A stretch of DNA of 64,000 nt from contig CADCTC010000018.1 in the NCBI GenBank assembly GCA_902805635.1, positions 1-64,000 on the forward strand, read 5' to 3'. Below are positions 1 to 9,833 of the stretch, one piece after another. The stretch comes from an uncultured Chloroflexota bacterium. Its GTDB lineage: Bacteria > Chloroflexota > UBA11872 > UBA12225. Both the position numbers and the translations under genes were made by a program. The notes beneath the pieces are model-generated. The model saw only the letters and a program-made list of their open reading frames with translations, ran no database searches and had not been told where the DNA came from. Within the stretch, counting starts at the first letter, position 1. Each line of letters begins with the position of its first letter.

Positions 1-3000
1 CACCACCAGCAGGCGCAGCGGGCGCAGCGGGCGGTGGACGCCAGCGCCCTGCGCACCGCCCCCGTCTCCGGCGCTGTCAGGACCCGCTGCAGGCATGCTG
101 GTGGCTGGTGCCGCCACGGGCAGGCGCAGGCGCACCGTCGTGCCCGTGCCGGGCGTGCTGTCAATCTCCAGCGTACCGCCGTGGCGCTGGACGGTGCCGT
201 GCACCATGGCCAGCCCGAGGCCGGTGCCCGTCTCGCCCTTGGTGGTGAAGAACGGCTCCAGGCAGCGCCCCCGCGTCTCCGCGTCCATGCCCGCGCCGGT
301 ATCCACCACCTCCAGCACCACAGCGGTGCCCTCCGCCCGCGTGCGGACGGTGATGACGCCGCCGCCTGGAAGCGCGTCCACGGCGTTGATAAGTAGGTTT
401 GTAAGCGCCTCGCGCAGCTCCGGCGCGCTGCCTGCTACCGGTGGCAGGTCGGAGGCAAGCTCGGTGCGCACGGCCACGGTCCTGCCCGTCGCCTGTGCGT
501 CGTCCTTCCAGCGTGGGCGGGTGAGCTCGACCGTCTGCGCCACCACCGCGGCGAGGTCCACCGGCGCAAAGGCGTCGTGCCCATCACGCTGGCGGTAGAA
601 CTCGCGCAGGCGGCGTACCACCTCGGCGGCGTCGAGCGCCCCCGCGTGCAGCAGGTCCAGCCACTCCTGCTCAGGGCGGCCCAGCGTCAGTGGGCTCCCC
701 GCAGCCGAGGCCGATCGCGCCCGTGCGAGCAGGAGCTCCGAAAAGCCGACCACGGGGGCGAGCGTGTTGTTGAGGTCGTGTGCGATGCCGGCGGCGAGCT
801 GCCCCAGCGCCTTTAGGCGCTCCTGCTGCACCAGCCGCACCTGCGCCGCCCCGAGCGCCGCAAGCGCGGCGCGCAGTTGCCCCGTCGCCCGCGTCCGGGC
901 GATGACGCTCCCCGCCTGCGACGCGAGCGCCACCGCCAGCGCCAGGTGCTCGCGGGTATAGTAGCCCGGCTCGCGGTGGTCGAACTGGAGTGTCCCGATC
1001 CGCTGTCCCCCGGCATCGACCGGGACGTGGAGCGCCGACCGGCTCCCCTGCCGCGCCCGGTCCTCTCCATAGGGGTACGTCTCGCCCGCGAGCGCCCAGT
1101 AGTCCTCTACCAGCACCGCCGCGCCGCCGCCGTCGAGGAGCGTCGTAAAGCTGCCGGGGCCGGGCGAAACCGGGAGCTCCCAGCGGTGCACGCGCCCGAC
1201 CTCGTCGATCCGCAGGTGCATGACGCAGGTGCCCGTCTCGGGGTCCAGCAACCGCGCCACGCACTTGTACCCGCCCACCAGGGCGTGCGCACCGGCGAGC
1301 AGCGCGCGCAGCGCCCCTTCCAGCGTTTCCGCAGCGGCCACCGCGCCCAATGTACTGGCTAGCCGTTCGGCGGCCTCAACCCGCTGCCCGCTGCTCTCCC
1401 GCAGCCGCTGCTCCGCGACCGCGCGGTCGGCGATCTCGCGCTGCGCGTCCTCGTACAGCTGTGCGTTGTGGATAGCGAGCGCCAGGTGCGCCGCTACCCC
1501 CTCCAGCAGGGCCACGCACTCAGGCGTGGTCCTGCCCGGCTCGGCGAACGCCACGTTCAGCATCCCCCAGACCGTGCCGCCGATGGTGATGGGCACGCAG
1601 GCCAGCGAGCGAACACCACTGGCGAGGTGGCGGTCCGCCAACTCTGACTGCATCAGGCGCGTGTCCCCAACGGTGACGGTCCTCCCGGTGCGGAGGCCGG
1701 CGGCGTTGGCGCTGGCCGCCTCGATCTGCCGCGCGCGGCCCACCGTAGTATCCGGCTCGCCGCCGGTCTGCTGCCCGACCATCACCGTCACCGTGTTCGT
1801 CACCGGGTCGTGGCGTACCACCCGGCAGCGCAGCGCATCAGCCAGGGCGAGCACTTCCGTTGTGACACGATCGAGCAGCGCGGGCAGGTCGAGCGAGCTG
1901 CTTGCGACGCGGGCGAACTCGTTCAGCAGGCGGCGCTCCTCGGCCTGGCGGCGCACTTCTCCATAGAGACGGGTGTTACGCACCGCCAGCGCCAGGTGCG
2001 CCGCTACCCCCTCCAGCAGCGCCACGCAGTCCACCGTCGCTTTGCCCGGCTCGGCGAATGCCACGTTGAGCGTTCCCCAGACAACGCCGTCCACCGCGAT
2101 GGGCACAGATGCCAGCGAGCGGACGCCATCGACACGGTGGTCGCGCGCGAGGAAGGGCGGCTCTAGTAAGGTATCCGCGACGGCGACGGACCGGCCGGTC
2201 CGCACGACGCGGGTGTTGGCGCCGCCTCCGGGGGGACGATCCGCGGGCAGGTCGCCCCCGATGTCCCAGCTGTTCCCCACCCAGTGGTCGGGCGTGCCGC
2301 CGCTCGTGCGGCCCGCAAGCACGCGCAGCACGTCCGCCTCCGCCTCGTGGCGCACCACGCGGCAGCGCATGGCCCCCGTGAGCGACAGCACCTCGGCGAC
2401 GACGCGGTCCAGGAGCGCCTCCAGATCCAGGGAGCTGCTTGCGACGCGGGCGAATTCGTTGAGCAGGCGGCGCTCCTCGGCCTGGCGGCGCACTTCCCCG
2501 TAGAGGCGGGCGTTGTCCAGCGCCACGCCCAGCTGCGCGGCCACGCCCTCCAGCAGCCGCACGTCGTCGTCCGTAAATGCCGCCCGTCCCGACCCGACCG
2601 TCAGCACGCCTACCAGGTGCCCGTCGCCCGCGCGCAGCGGCACCGCCGTGCTGTGCCCGAGTGAGCGCCCACCGTCCAGCCCGGCCAGCAGCGACGCGTT
2701 CTGTGGGCTGAGCGTGGCGTGCAGGTCCGGCGCCAGTGTGTCCCCCAGCGGCCCGGTGCGGACCGTCTCCTGCCGCTGAAATGCCGTGCCGGAGACGCCT
2801 TCGCCCGGCAGGAGGCGCACCTTCTTGAAGTCCGCCGCCCGCCCGACAAAGCAGTGGGGCGCAAGCAGCCCCGTATCCGCGTCGTGCAGCAGGATCGCGG
2901 CGCTCTCCGCCTCCGGTAGCAGCTCGACCAGTGCCGCAACCGCTCCCTCCAACGGCGCGTCGAGCGTGAGGGAGGACCCGGTCCGCGCGCCCGCGGCCAG

Positions 3001-3156
3001 CAGAAGGCGCAGTGCGTCTACCGGTGTGGCAGCGAACCTAGGAGAAGCAGGAGAGGCAGAGACCACTCCCTTCGCGGCGTCTGCCGCGGCGCTACTCGAC
3101 CGCAGGTGTGGGGACGTATCCCCGGCTGGACGACGCGCAGCAACCCCTAACACCAT
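1..3156 (-). CDS. Multi-GAF hybrid sensor histidine kinase, 3' end off the left window edge
   Basis: Not in the ORF track because it has no in-window stop. The reverse-strand frame is open from ATG at 3156 to base 1. It reads MVLGVAARRPAGD..., GAF modules (RLYGEVRRQAEERRLLNEFARVASSSLDL twice), HisKA (QQERLKALGQLAAGIAHDLNNTLAPVVGFSELL), HATPase (VVDTGAGMDAETRGRCLEPFFTTKGETGTGLGLAMVHG) and ends at the window edge with PLRLLVV, typical of a REC domain start. Confidence 0.9.
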   Translation of the reverse strand, partial: MVLGVAARRPAGDTSPHLRSSSAAADAAKGVVSASPASPRFAATPVDALRLLLAAGARTGSSLTLDAPLEGAVAALVELLPEAESAAILLHDADTGLLAPHCFVGRAADFKKVRLLPGEGVSGTAFQRQETVRTGPLGDTLAPDLHATLSPQNASLLAGLDGGRSLGHSTAVPLRAGDGHLVGVLTVGSGRAAFTDDDVRLLEGVAAQLGVALDNARLYGEVRRQAEERRLLNEFARVASSSLDLEALLDRVVAEVLSLTGAMRCRVVRHEAEADVLRVLAGRTSGGTPDHWVGNSWDIGGDLPADRPPGGGANTRVVRTGRSVAVADTLLEPPFLARDHRVDGVRSLASVPIAVDGVVWGTLNVAFAEPGKATVDCVALLEGVAAHLALAVRNTRLYGEVRRQAEERRLLNEFARVASSSLDLPALLDRVTTEVLALADALRCRVVRHDPVTNTVTVMVGQQTGGEPDTTVGRARQIEAASANAAGLRTGRTVTVGDTRLMQSELADRHLASGVRSLACVPITIGGTVWGMLNVAFAEPGRTTPECVALLEGVAAHLALAIHNAQLYEDAQREIADRAVAEQRLRESSGQRVEAAERLASTLGAVAAAETLEGALRALLAGAHALVGGYKCVARLLDPETGTCVMHLRIDEVGRVHRWELPVSPGPGSFTTLLDGGGAAVLVEDYWALAGETYPYGEDRARQGSRSALHVPVDAGGQRIGTLQFDHREPGYYTREHLALAVALASQAGSVIARTRATGQLRAALAALGAAQVRLVQQERLKALGQLAAGIAHDLNNTLAPVVGFSELLLARARSASAAGSPLTLGRPEQEWLDLLHAGALDAAEVVRRLREFYRQRDGHDAFAPVDLAAVVAQTVELTRPRWKDDAQATGRTVAVRTELASDLPPVAGSAPELREALTNLLINAVDALPGGGVITVRTRAEGTAVVLEVVDTGAGMDAETRGRCLEPFFTTKGETGTGLGLAMVHGTVQRHGGTLEIDSTPGTGTTVRLRLPVAAPATSMPAAGPDSAGDGGGAQGAGVHRPLRPLRLLVV

Positions 3157-3378
3157 CTTTATTCCTTGCCGGGACGCAGGAAAGGCCGGTTCCCGATAGG
3201 TTTCCCTACGCCGATGCTGCGCCCAAGGTCCTGCGCCTATGGTATGCAGGTAAGGGACACAAAGGGTCGATACCAGGACTAAAGGCTAAACGCGCTGCGC
3301 CGCAGCGCACTGCCACCTGATCCCCGGCGCCTGCGTGGTGGGGGACGCAGCCGGAACCAAGCACGGTAGGAGAGCGCG

Positions 3379-3573
3379 ATGAAGCCCATGACACTGCCGG
3401 AGACGCTGCGCACGCTGGCGGTGCGCTAACTCGCTGCATTCGAGGAGGCGCTGAGCGAACGGCCGGCGCTGCTCCGCGGCCCGGACACCATTCGGGCGCG
3501 GGAGGACAGAGAGGCGCTCGGGCTGCTGATCGAGGACTACCGTGCCGAAAGAGGGCGCTGCGTGGTCGAGTGA
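3379..3573 (+). pseudogene. Small ORF interrupted by an in-frame TAA (MKPMTLPETLRTLAVR*LAAFEEALSERPALLRGPDTIRAREDREALGLLIEDYRAERGRCVVE*)
   Basis: ATG at 3379 with GGAG upstream; TAA at 3427-3429; the same frame stays open to TGA at 3571-3573. Confidence 0.45.
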
Positions 3574-3722
3574 CGCCCATCGCACGATATGCCTAGCTTT
3601 CCTCCGCCGTCGGCGCTACCATGGTGGCGCAGCGCTTCCGTGGGAGTAATTCCACTGGTTGTGCGTTCTCGTATTTAGTGCGCCCAATGAGGCGCAGCAC
3701 CATGGAGGGGCATCACACGGTC

Positions 3723-5165
3723 ATGACAGCATTCACGCGGCGTACGGTCGTTGGGGCGGGAGGGGCAAGCGTCGCGGCGCTTGCATTGGCGGCATGCGGA
3801 GCGAGCACCGGCGGATCGACGGTAGGGCAAGGGCAGCAGGCCGGTGGGTCCAAGCTGGCCGGCACGATGGAGTTCTGGCAGCCGTGGCCGGTTGAGCAGC
3901 CCACGCACGGTGGCCCCATCGGCTGGAAGCAGCTTTCGGAAAACTACAATGCCAAGGGCGGCGCGCGGATCACCATGGTGTCGCCGGCCGGTAATGCGGC
4001 CATCGAGACGCCGCTGCAGACCGCCTTCGCCGGAGGCAACCCGCCCGACGGGTGGCAGTCGGACCAGCTGTGGGTGCCGGTGTGGGCGGCCAAGGGGTTT
4101 GCCGCGTCGCTGGACGATGTGATGAAGCGCGACAAATGGGACAAGAACCAGATCTTCAGCTCCGCCTATGAGACGATGACGTGGTCCGGCAAAGTCTGGG
4201 CAATGATGCAGCACCCGGACATCGTCTTCAATTGGATCTCGCTCAGCCTGATGGAGGAGAACGGGCTGAACGTCCGCAATCTACCCACCACGTGGACACA
4301 GCTTGACGAGATCATGCTCAAGCTGACCAAGAAGACCGGGCCCGACCAGTTCGAGTTCGTGGGCGGTCTGCCGCACCTGTGGCAGAACTGGCAGTACGTG
4401 CTGCCACAGGCCAACGGCGCCAAGCTCATCTCCGACGACGGCCGGAAGGCGCAGCTGGACACCGCGGAGGTGGTGGAGGCGATCGAGTGGGCCAAGGGCC
4501 ACCTCAAGCGAGTCGGCACCTTCGAGGCGATCAGCAACTGGCGAAAGACGGGGGTGCAGCCGGGGGACAACCAGTCGCCAGGCGCCGAAGCGGGGACGAA
4601 CGACATCTTCGGCCAGAAGAAGCTGGGCGTGAACGTCAACGGCAACTGGGCCGCGGACAACGTGCGGCGCTGGAACAAAAAGATGCAGTCGCCGCTCAAG
4701 TTCGCCACGACCGCGGTGCAGAGTGGGCCGCGTGGTCCGAAGGACATCAAGACCAATGTCTTTTCGGGCGGCATCTTGGAGATGGCGCGCAAGGGCGGCC
4801 CCAAGCTGGACTTGATTTGGGACTTCATGAAGTACACCGCCTCCAAAGAAGGCGGCTATTGGGTGCAGTTGAACACGTCTGACGTGTGCGCCAACCGCGA
4901 AGGGGCGAAGGACCCGCGCATCATCGACAATGCCGATACCGGCGTGGGCCGTAAGGACTTTCTGCCGCTGCTTGATACAGGCGTGGGCTCCCGCACCATC
5001 AAGCACCCGGCGGCGATCGAGATCCAGGCGGAGTACAGCAAGCCGCTGACGCCATTCCTGCGCGACGAGGTGGGCAGCATCCGCGACGCCCTCAAGGAAG
5101 CCAACCGCCTGGCGCAGCAGAAGATCGACGAGTTCTGGCAGCAGAACCCTAGCGCCGGGAAGTGA
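3723..5165 (+). CDS. Extracellular solute-binding lipoprotein (sugar ABC transporter type)
   Basis: MTAFTRRTVVGAGGASVAALALAACG: twin-Arg-like motif plus lipobox; UgpB/MalE-like body. Confidence 0.88.
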   Translation: MTAFTRRTVVGAGGASVAALALAACGASTGGSTVGQGQQAGGSKLAGTMEFWQPWPVEQPTHGGPIGWKQLSENYNAKGGARITMVSPAGNAAIETPLQTAFAGGNPPDGWQSDQLWVPVWAAKGFAASLDDVMKRDKWDKNQIFSSAYETMTWSGKVWAMMQHPDIVFNWISLSLMEENGLNVRNLPTTWTQLDEIMLKLTKKTGPDQFEFVGGLPHLWQNWQYVLPQANGAKLISDDGRKAQLDTAEVVEAIEWAKGHLKRVGTFEAISNWRKTGVQPGDNQSPGAEAGTNDIFGQKKLGVNVNGNWAADNVRRWNKKMQSPLKFATTAVQSGPRGPKDIKTNVFSGGILEMARKGGPKLDLIWDFMKYTASKEGGYWVQLNTSDVCANREGAKDPRIIDNADTGVGRKDFLPLLDTGVGSRTIKHPAAIEIQAEYSKPLTPFLRDEVGSIRDALKEANRLAQQKIDEFWQQNPSAGK

Positions 5166-5201
5166 GGACTGAAGACTGAGGGGAGCCGGCCAGTACCCTT
5201 C

Positions 5202-6572
5202 TTGAAAGGGGTGGCAGCAAACTCAGTCCTCAGTCCTGACGCCTCGGCCCTGGTCGGCGGAGCCGGCACCGACTGGCGGCGGTCGTCCTACGGGATGGCC
5301 GCCGTCGTCTTCATCGCGTTCTTCGGGTTCAACTTCGTCCTCCCCATCCTGCCACTGTACGTGCGGACGCTTGGGTCGGGGGACGTGGGCCAGGCGGCGC
5401 TGGTCAGCGGGCTGATGCTGGCCATCTCGCCCTTGCTGGCAGCGATCTTCTCGCCAGTGTGGGGACTGGTGGCCGACCGCTACGGGCGCAAGCGGATGGT
5501 GCAGCGCTCCCTGCTGGTGATGGTGGCCTGCACCATCCTGATGGGCTTCGTCGCACACCTTTGGCAGCTCTTCTTGCTGCGCGCCGCCATTGGCGTCTTC
5601 GGCGGCTTTACCGCGATGGCCATGGCGTACATGGTGACGGTGACGCCGCCCGAGAAGGCCACCAGCGCGTTGGGGCTGCTGCAGGCGTCCCAGGTGGGCG
5701 GTGTCATCGTCGGGCCACTCTGCGCCGGCCTGGTGGCCGACCACTGGGGCATCCGCGCGTCGTTCTTCGGCGGCGCCATCGTCGTCTTCTGCGGCTTCCT
5801 GGTGCTCACGCTGCTCACGCCTGATGACCGTGCCGCGGCGGCCTCCAGGGTGGCAGGCGATGGGCCTACGGGCGCCACAGCAAACGACCGTGAGACAGTC
5901 CAGGCGCAGCCCACGAGTGGCCCGGCCCGAACCGAAAAGTCCGGCAATCCCCTGCGTGGCTTGGCCACGCTGGGCACTGCCGCGCGGCTGCCGGGCTTCT
6001 TCGCCGTGATGGCGGTGCTGTTCTGCGCGCAGGTGGTGGACCGCTCGTTCGGGCCAGTGCTGCCGCTCTACGTCGCGGCGCTGGGCACGCCGGAGGAGCG
6101 CGTGGCGTCGTTTGCCGGACTGGTGGTGTCGCTGGGCGCCATAGGGACGGCCATCTCCGCCACTGTGACGGGCCGGCTAGGCGCACGCCTGCCCCTGCGC
6201 TGGCTGCTGGTAGTCACGCTGGTGGCGGGGGTGGCGCTGTGTCTGCCGATGGCGCTGGCGCAGACCCCGCTGCAGCTGTTGGTGGAGCGCACCCTGCTGG
6301 GCCTCTTTGCCGGCGGCACGCTGACGCTGGGCTACAGCCTGGCCAACTCGCTGGTGCCGCCGGAACGCAAGGGCGCGGCGTTCGGCGTGCTCTCCAGCGT
6401 GACGCTGCTGGGTAGCGCGCTGAGCCCGCTCACCATGGGCGCGCTCTCCGCTATCGACCTGCGTGCCGTCTTCGTCGTGGACAGCGTGCTCTACGCCATC
6501 GCCCTGCTGCTGGCGCTACGGATCAAGCCAACTCGGCAGCCCGCGGTCGTGGCGGCGGTCGCGGGAGCGTAG
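5202..6572 (+). CDS. MFS transporter (multidrug efflux type)
   Basis: Twelve-TM-like pattern; MFS loop motif GLVADRYGRKRM; true start could be ATG 5295. Confidence 0.88.
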   Translation: MKGVAANSVLSPDASALVGGAGTDWRRSSYGMAAVVFIAFFGFNFVLPILPLYVRTLGSGDVGQAALVSGLMLAISPLLAAIFSPVWGLVADRYGRKRMVQRSLLVMVACTILMGFVAHLWQLFLLRAAIGVFGGFTAMAMAYMVTVTPPEKATSALGLLQASQVGGVIVGPLCAGLVADHWGIRASFFGGAIVVFCGFLVLTLLTPDDRAAAASRVAGDGPTGATANDRETVQAQPTSGPARTEKSGNPLRGLATLGTAARLPGFFAVMAVLFCAQVVDRSFGPVLPLYVAALGTPEERVASFAGLVVSLGAIGTAISATVTGRLGARLPLRWLLVVTLVAGVALCLPMALAQTPLQLLVERTLLGLFAGGTLTLGYSLANSLVPPERKGAAFGVLSSVTLLGSALSPLTMGALSAIDLRAVFVVDSVLYAIALLLALRIKPTRQPAVVAAVAGA

Positions 6573-6609
6573 CCGCCTGGTCGGGCACCGATGGACCGCG
6601 TGACGCGCG

Positions 6610-7647
6610 TTAGCCTTCGCGCTCGATCATCTGGATGGCGCAGCGCATCCAACCCAGCGCGTACGCCATGCCGGCATGCCACGGCGCGGCGCACTCCAGG
6701 CCGGGGGTGTGGTCCGGGATCAGGACACCATCGAAGTTGTGCTTCTTGTACAGGCGCAGCGCGCGGACCATGTCCACGTCGCCGTCGTCGATAAACATCT
6801 CGTAGTAGTTGGGGACGGTGCCCTTTACGTTGCGCAGGTGCACGTAGGCGATCTTCTGCTGGGCGGCGTAGGTGTCGATCGCCTGGTAGACGTCCATCTC
6901 GCCGGTCATCTCGGCGACGGTGCCCTGACAGAACTCGGCGGCGTTGTGGTGGCTGGGCACCAGGTCCAGCACGCGCTGGTAGATTTCCGGTTTCCAGACC
7001 AGTCGCGCGGTGCCACGCAGCTCCGGCAGCGGCGGGTCATCCGGGTGCAGCGCCAACCGCACGTTGGCCTCCTCCGCCACCGGCACCAGGTCCTTTAAGA
7101 AGCGCTCGAACCGATCCCACAGCTGCTCCTGCGTCACTCGGCCGATGTTCCCCTCCGGCGCCTGCGGGTCGTAGACGGTGTTCCAGATCATGCCGTTGGG
7201 GATGGGATCCTGGGGCGGCGCCTGGTCTTCCAGGTAGCCCACCGAGATGGCGCCGCCCCGCGCCCACGGTCCACGGGCCCGCCCCCACACGCCCGCGAAT
7301 GAGAAGTTGTAGCCCATCACCGGGATGCCGGCTCGTCCCATGTTGCGGATGATGGTCTTGAGGCCCTCCATCTGCGCGTCGCGCTGAGGGCCGTCCAGCA
7401 GCACGTCGTACCAGTGCTCGGGCTCGAAGTTCTCAGTGGCCGCCATCTCCACGCCTTCGGCGGCCATGGCGGCCTTCATGTCGCGCAGCTCCTCGTAGGT
7501 CCACACCTGCTCGGGTGGCACCGGACGCTGGCCGCGCTTGGAGAGTCCCGGCAGGTGCGCCACGATGTGCGTTGCGCCGGCCTGGCGTGCGAACCGGTAG
7601 TTCTCCTGCGTCATCAGGTGCGGGTACAACCCCAGTCCAACCTTCAT
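6610..7647 (-). CDS. Mannonate dehydratase-like (UxuA family) TIM-barrel protein
   Basis: MKVGLGLYPHLMTQEN...LALHPDDPPLPELRG...EFCQGTVAEM...IAYVHLRNVKG...LIPDHTPG; UxuA-like metal-site motifs. Confidence 0.82.
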   Translation of the reverse strand: MKVGLGLYPHLMTQENYRFARQAGATHIVAHLPGLSKRGQRPVPPEQVWTYEELRDMKAAMAAEGVEMAATENFEPEHWYDVLLDGPQRDAQMEGLKTIIRNMGRAGIPVMGYNFSFAGVWGRARGPWARGGAISVGYLEDQAPPQDPIPNGMIWNTVYDPQAPEGNIGRVTQEQLWDRFERFLKDLVPVAEEANVRLALHPDDPPLPELRGTARLVWKPEIYQRVLDLVPSHHNAAEFCQGTVAEMTGEMDVYQAIDTYAAQQKIAYVHLRNVKGTVPNYYEMFIDDGDVDMVRALRLYKKHNFDGVLIPDHTPGLECAAPWHAGMAYALGWMRCAIQMIEREG

Positions 7648-7766
7648 GCGTCTCCTGCTCCTTCGTGTCCTGAACGGCGCCGAGTATTGCACAATGGGTC
7701 GCTACCGCAGGCGAACCGCCGCCTGACGAGGCTACCGGGCCGGGCGCCCGGAACGAGGGAGAAGGA

Positions 7767-8756
7767 ATGTATCTAGGCCATCAGACGCACAGCCTCTCGG
7801 ACGAGAAGCTACAGTGGATCGCGCAGCTGGGCGTAGAGCACGTCGCCTGCGAAAACCGGCAGGGGATCGAGCGCGAGGACGGCACATGGGACGTGCAGGG
7901 CATCCGCGACGCACAAGCGCGCCTCAAGAACTGGGGCATCACCATGGACGTGCTGGCGCTGGCGCTGCCCAGCGTCATCCCTACCCGGCAGCGCTTCCCG
8001 GAGATCATCCTCGGCACGCCGGGACGCGACAAAGCGATTGAGACCATCCAGCAGAACATCCGTACTGCCGGTGAGGCGGGGGTGCCGGCGCTCAAGTACA
8101 ACCTGAACCTGATGGGCGTGGCGCGTACCCAGCGCTCGAAGGGGCGCGGCGGCGCCATGTATTCGCACTTCAACTACGACGAGTGGCCCTCCCACGACGC
8201 GCCGGAGTGGGGGCCGATGCCGGCGGAGAAGGTGTGGGACAACATCTCTTATTTTCTTGAGAAGGTGGTGCCGGTGGCGGAGGAGGCGAAGGTGAAGCTG
8301 GCCTGCCATCCGCATGACCCCGGCATCAAGGAGGGCATCCCGCTGAGCGAGCAGTACTGCGTGCTTGGCTCGGTCAACGGCCTCAAGAAGTTCATCAGCA
8401 TGTTCGAGAGCCCCTACCACTGCCTGAACTTCTGCCAAGGCACCATCACCGAGATGCTCGAGGACCCGGCCGCCGAGATCCACGACGTCATCCGCTACTT
8501 CGGCGAGCGCCAGAAGATCGTGATGGTGCACTTCCGCAACATCAAGGGGAAGGTGCACAACTTCGAAGAGGTCTACCCCGACAACGGCGACGTGGACATG
8601 CTCAAGGCGGCGCGCACGTACAAGGAAGCTGGCTTCCCCGGCATGCTCTGCCCGGACCACGTGCCGCAGTCGGCGGTGGACCAGGGCGGCGATAAGCAGT
8701 TCTCGTTCTGCCTGGGCTACATCGCCGCTGCCATCCAGGCGGCGAACGCGAGCTAA
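7767..8756 (+). CDS. Mannonate dehydratase-like (UxuA family) protein, divergent paralog
   Basis: KLACHPHDPG, LNFCQGTITEM, VMVHFRNIKGKVHNFEEVYPDNGDVDM, CPDHVP motifs. Confidence 0.82.
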   Translation: MYLGHQTHSLSDEKLQWIAQLGVEHVACENRQGIEREDGTWDVQGIRDAQARLKNWGITMDVLALALPSVIPTRQRFPEIILGTPGRDKAIETIQQNIRTAGEAGVPALKYNLNLMGVARTQRSKGRGGAMYSHFNYDEWPSHDAPEWGPMPAEKVWDNISYFLEKVVPVAEEAKVKLACHPHDPGIKEGIPLSEQYCVLGSVNGLKKFISMFESPYHCLNFCQGTITEMLEDPAAEIHDVIRYFGERQKIVMVHFRNIKGKVHNFEEVYPDNGDVDMLKAARTYKEAGFPGMLCPDHVPQSAVDQGGDKQFSFCLGYIAAAIQAANAS

Positions 8757-9658
8757 CGCTCCGAGAGGCGGCTGACCTCGTCCCGCTCGGCGGGGGTCAG
8801 CCGCCACCCGGCCGCGCGCACGTGCTCGTCTACCTGCTCCGGGGACTTGGCCCCGCACAGGCAGACAGTCATGGCGGGGTGGGCGAGCACCCACGCGATA
8901 GCGAGCTCCACCAGCGTGTGGCCGCGCTCTTGCGCCCACGCCTGCTGGCGCGCGGCGGTGGCCAGTTGGCGGCGATACTCCTCGCCCTGGAAGCGCGGCA
9001 TGCGCGAGCGCTCGTCCTCCGCGGGGAATCGGTGGTCGGGGTCGTACTTGCCGGTGAGGAGGCCCTTGGCCAGCGGGCTGTGCGCCAGCACGCCGATGCC
9101 CCTGCGCTCGCAGTAGGGTAGAATCTCGGCTTCGATCTGCCGGTCCAGCAGGTTGTAGCGCGGCTGGAGCGAGTGGAAGGGCCGCGTTGCCCAGGCGGCG
9201 GCCATCTGCTGGGCGCTGAAGTTGGAGACGCCGATGTAGCGCACCTTGCCGGCGCGCACCAGGTCGTCAAAGGCGCGCATGGTCTCGTCGATGGGGTGCT
9301 GCGCGTCCCAGGAGTGCGCCTGGAGCAGGTCCACGTAGCCGGTCCGCAGGGCGCGCAGGCTGTTTTCGGTGGCCTCCATGACGTGGGCGCGGCTGAGGTC
9401 GGCGCCGCGCACTTTGGTCGCCAAGAACACGTCCTCGCGCTTGCCGGGCCACTCGCTCAGCGCGCGGCCGATGACGTCCTCGGAGGTGCGGTACGCCTCG
9501 GCGGTGTCGATGAGCGTGACGCCGCTATCCAGCGCGTGGTGCAGGGTACGGATGGCGGCGCGCTCGTCCACCTCCCCCATGCCGCCGCCAATGGGCCACG
9601 CGCCGAACCCGATCACCGGCAGTGCCTGCCCGTCCTTCCCCAGCCGTCTCCGTTCCAT
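8753..9658 (-). CDS. Aldo/keto reductase
   Basis: GFGAWPIGGG, DTAEAYRTSEDVIGRAL, YIGVSNFSAQQM, APLAKGLLTGKY-like motifs. Confidence 0.9.
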   Translation of the reverse strand: MERRRLGKDGQALPVIGFGAWPIGGGMGEVDERAAIRTLHHALDSGVTLIDTAEAYRTSEDVIGRALSEWPGKREDVFLATKVRGADLSRAHVMEATENSLRALRTGYVDLLQAHSWDAQHPIDETMRAFDDLVRAGKVRYIGVSNFSAQQMAAAWATRPFHSLQPRYNLLDRQIEAEILPYCERRGIGVLAHSPLAKGLLTGKYDPDHRFPAEDERSRMPRFQGEEYRRQLATAARQQAWAQERGHTLVELAIAWVLAHPAMTVCLCGAKSPEQVDEHVRAAGWRLTPAERDEVSRLSER

Positions 9659-9833
9659 GTCGCTGTCTCCTTTCGGCCTGCCTCAGCGTGCCTTGGGCAG
9701 ATGGTGCCGTATGCACGGGTGCCTGCACCGACCGCCCGGGTCATGCTGCTATCCTGGTCCCAAAGCGCGGCATGAATAGTGCTTTACCTGTGCGCAGGGC
9801 AGCACGGGGGCTGTACCAGACAAGGACGATCCA

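Noticed and set aside
1220-2779. Plus-strand ORFs 1220..1966, 1973..2503 and 2513..2779 with similar sequences, first suspected to be a tandem gene family
   Set aside because: They are antisense reads of the duplicated GAF modules in the minus-strand kinase.
7809-8939. 376-aa minus-strand ORF
   Set aside because: Antisense to the UxuA-like gene 7767..8756, which has recognisable motifs.
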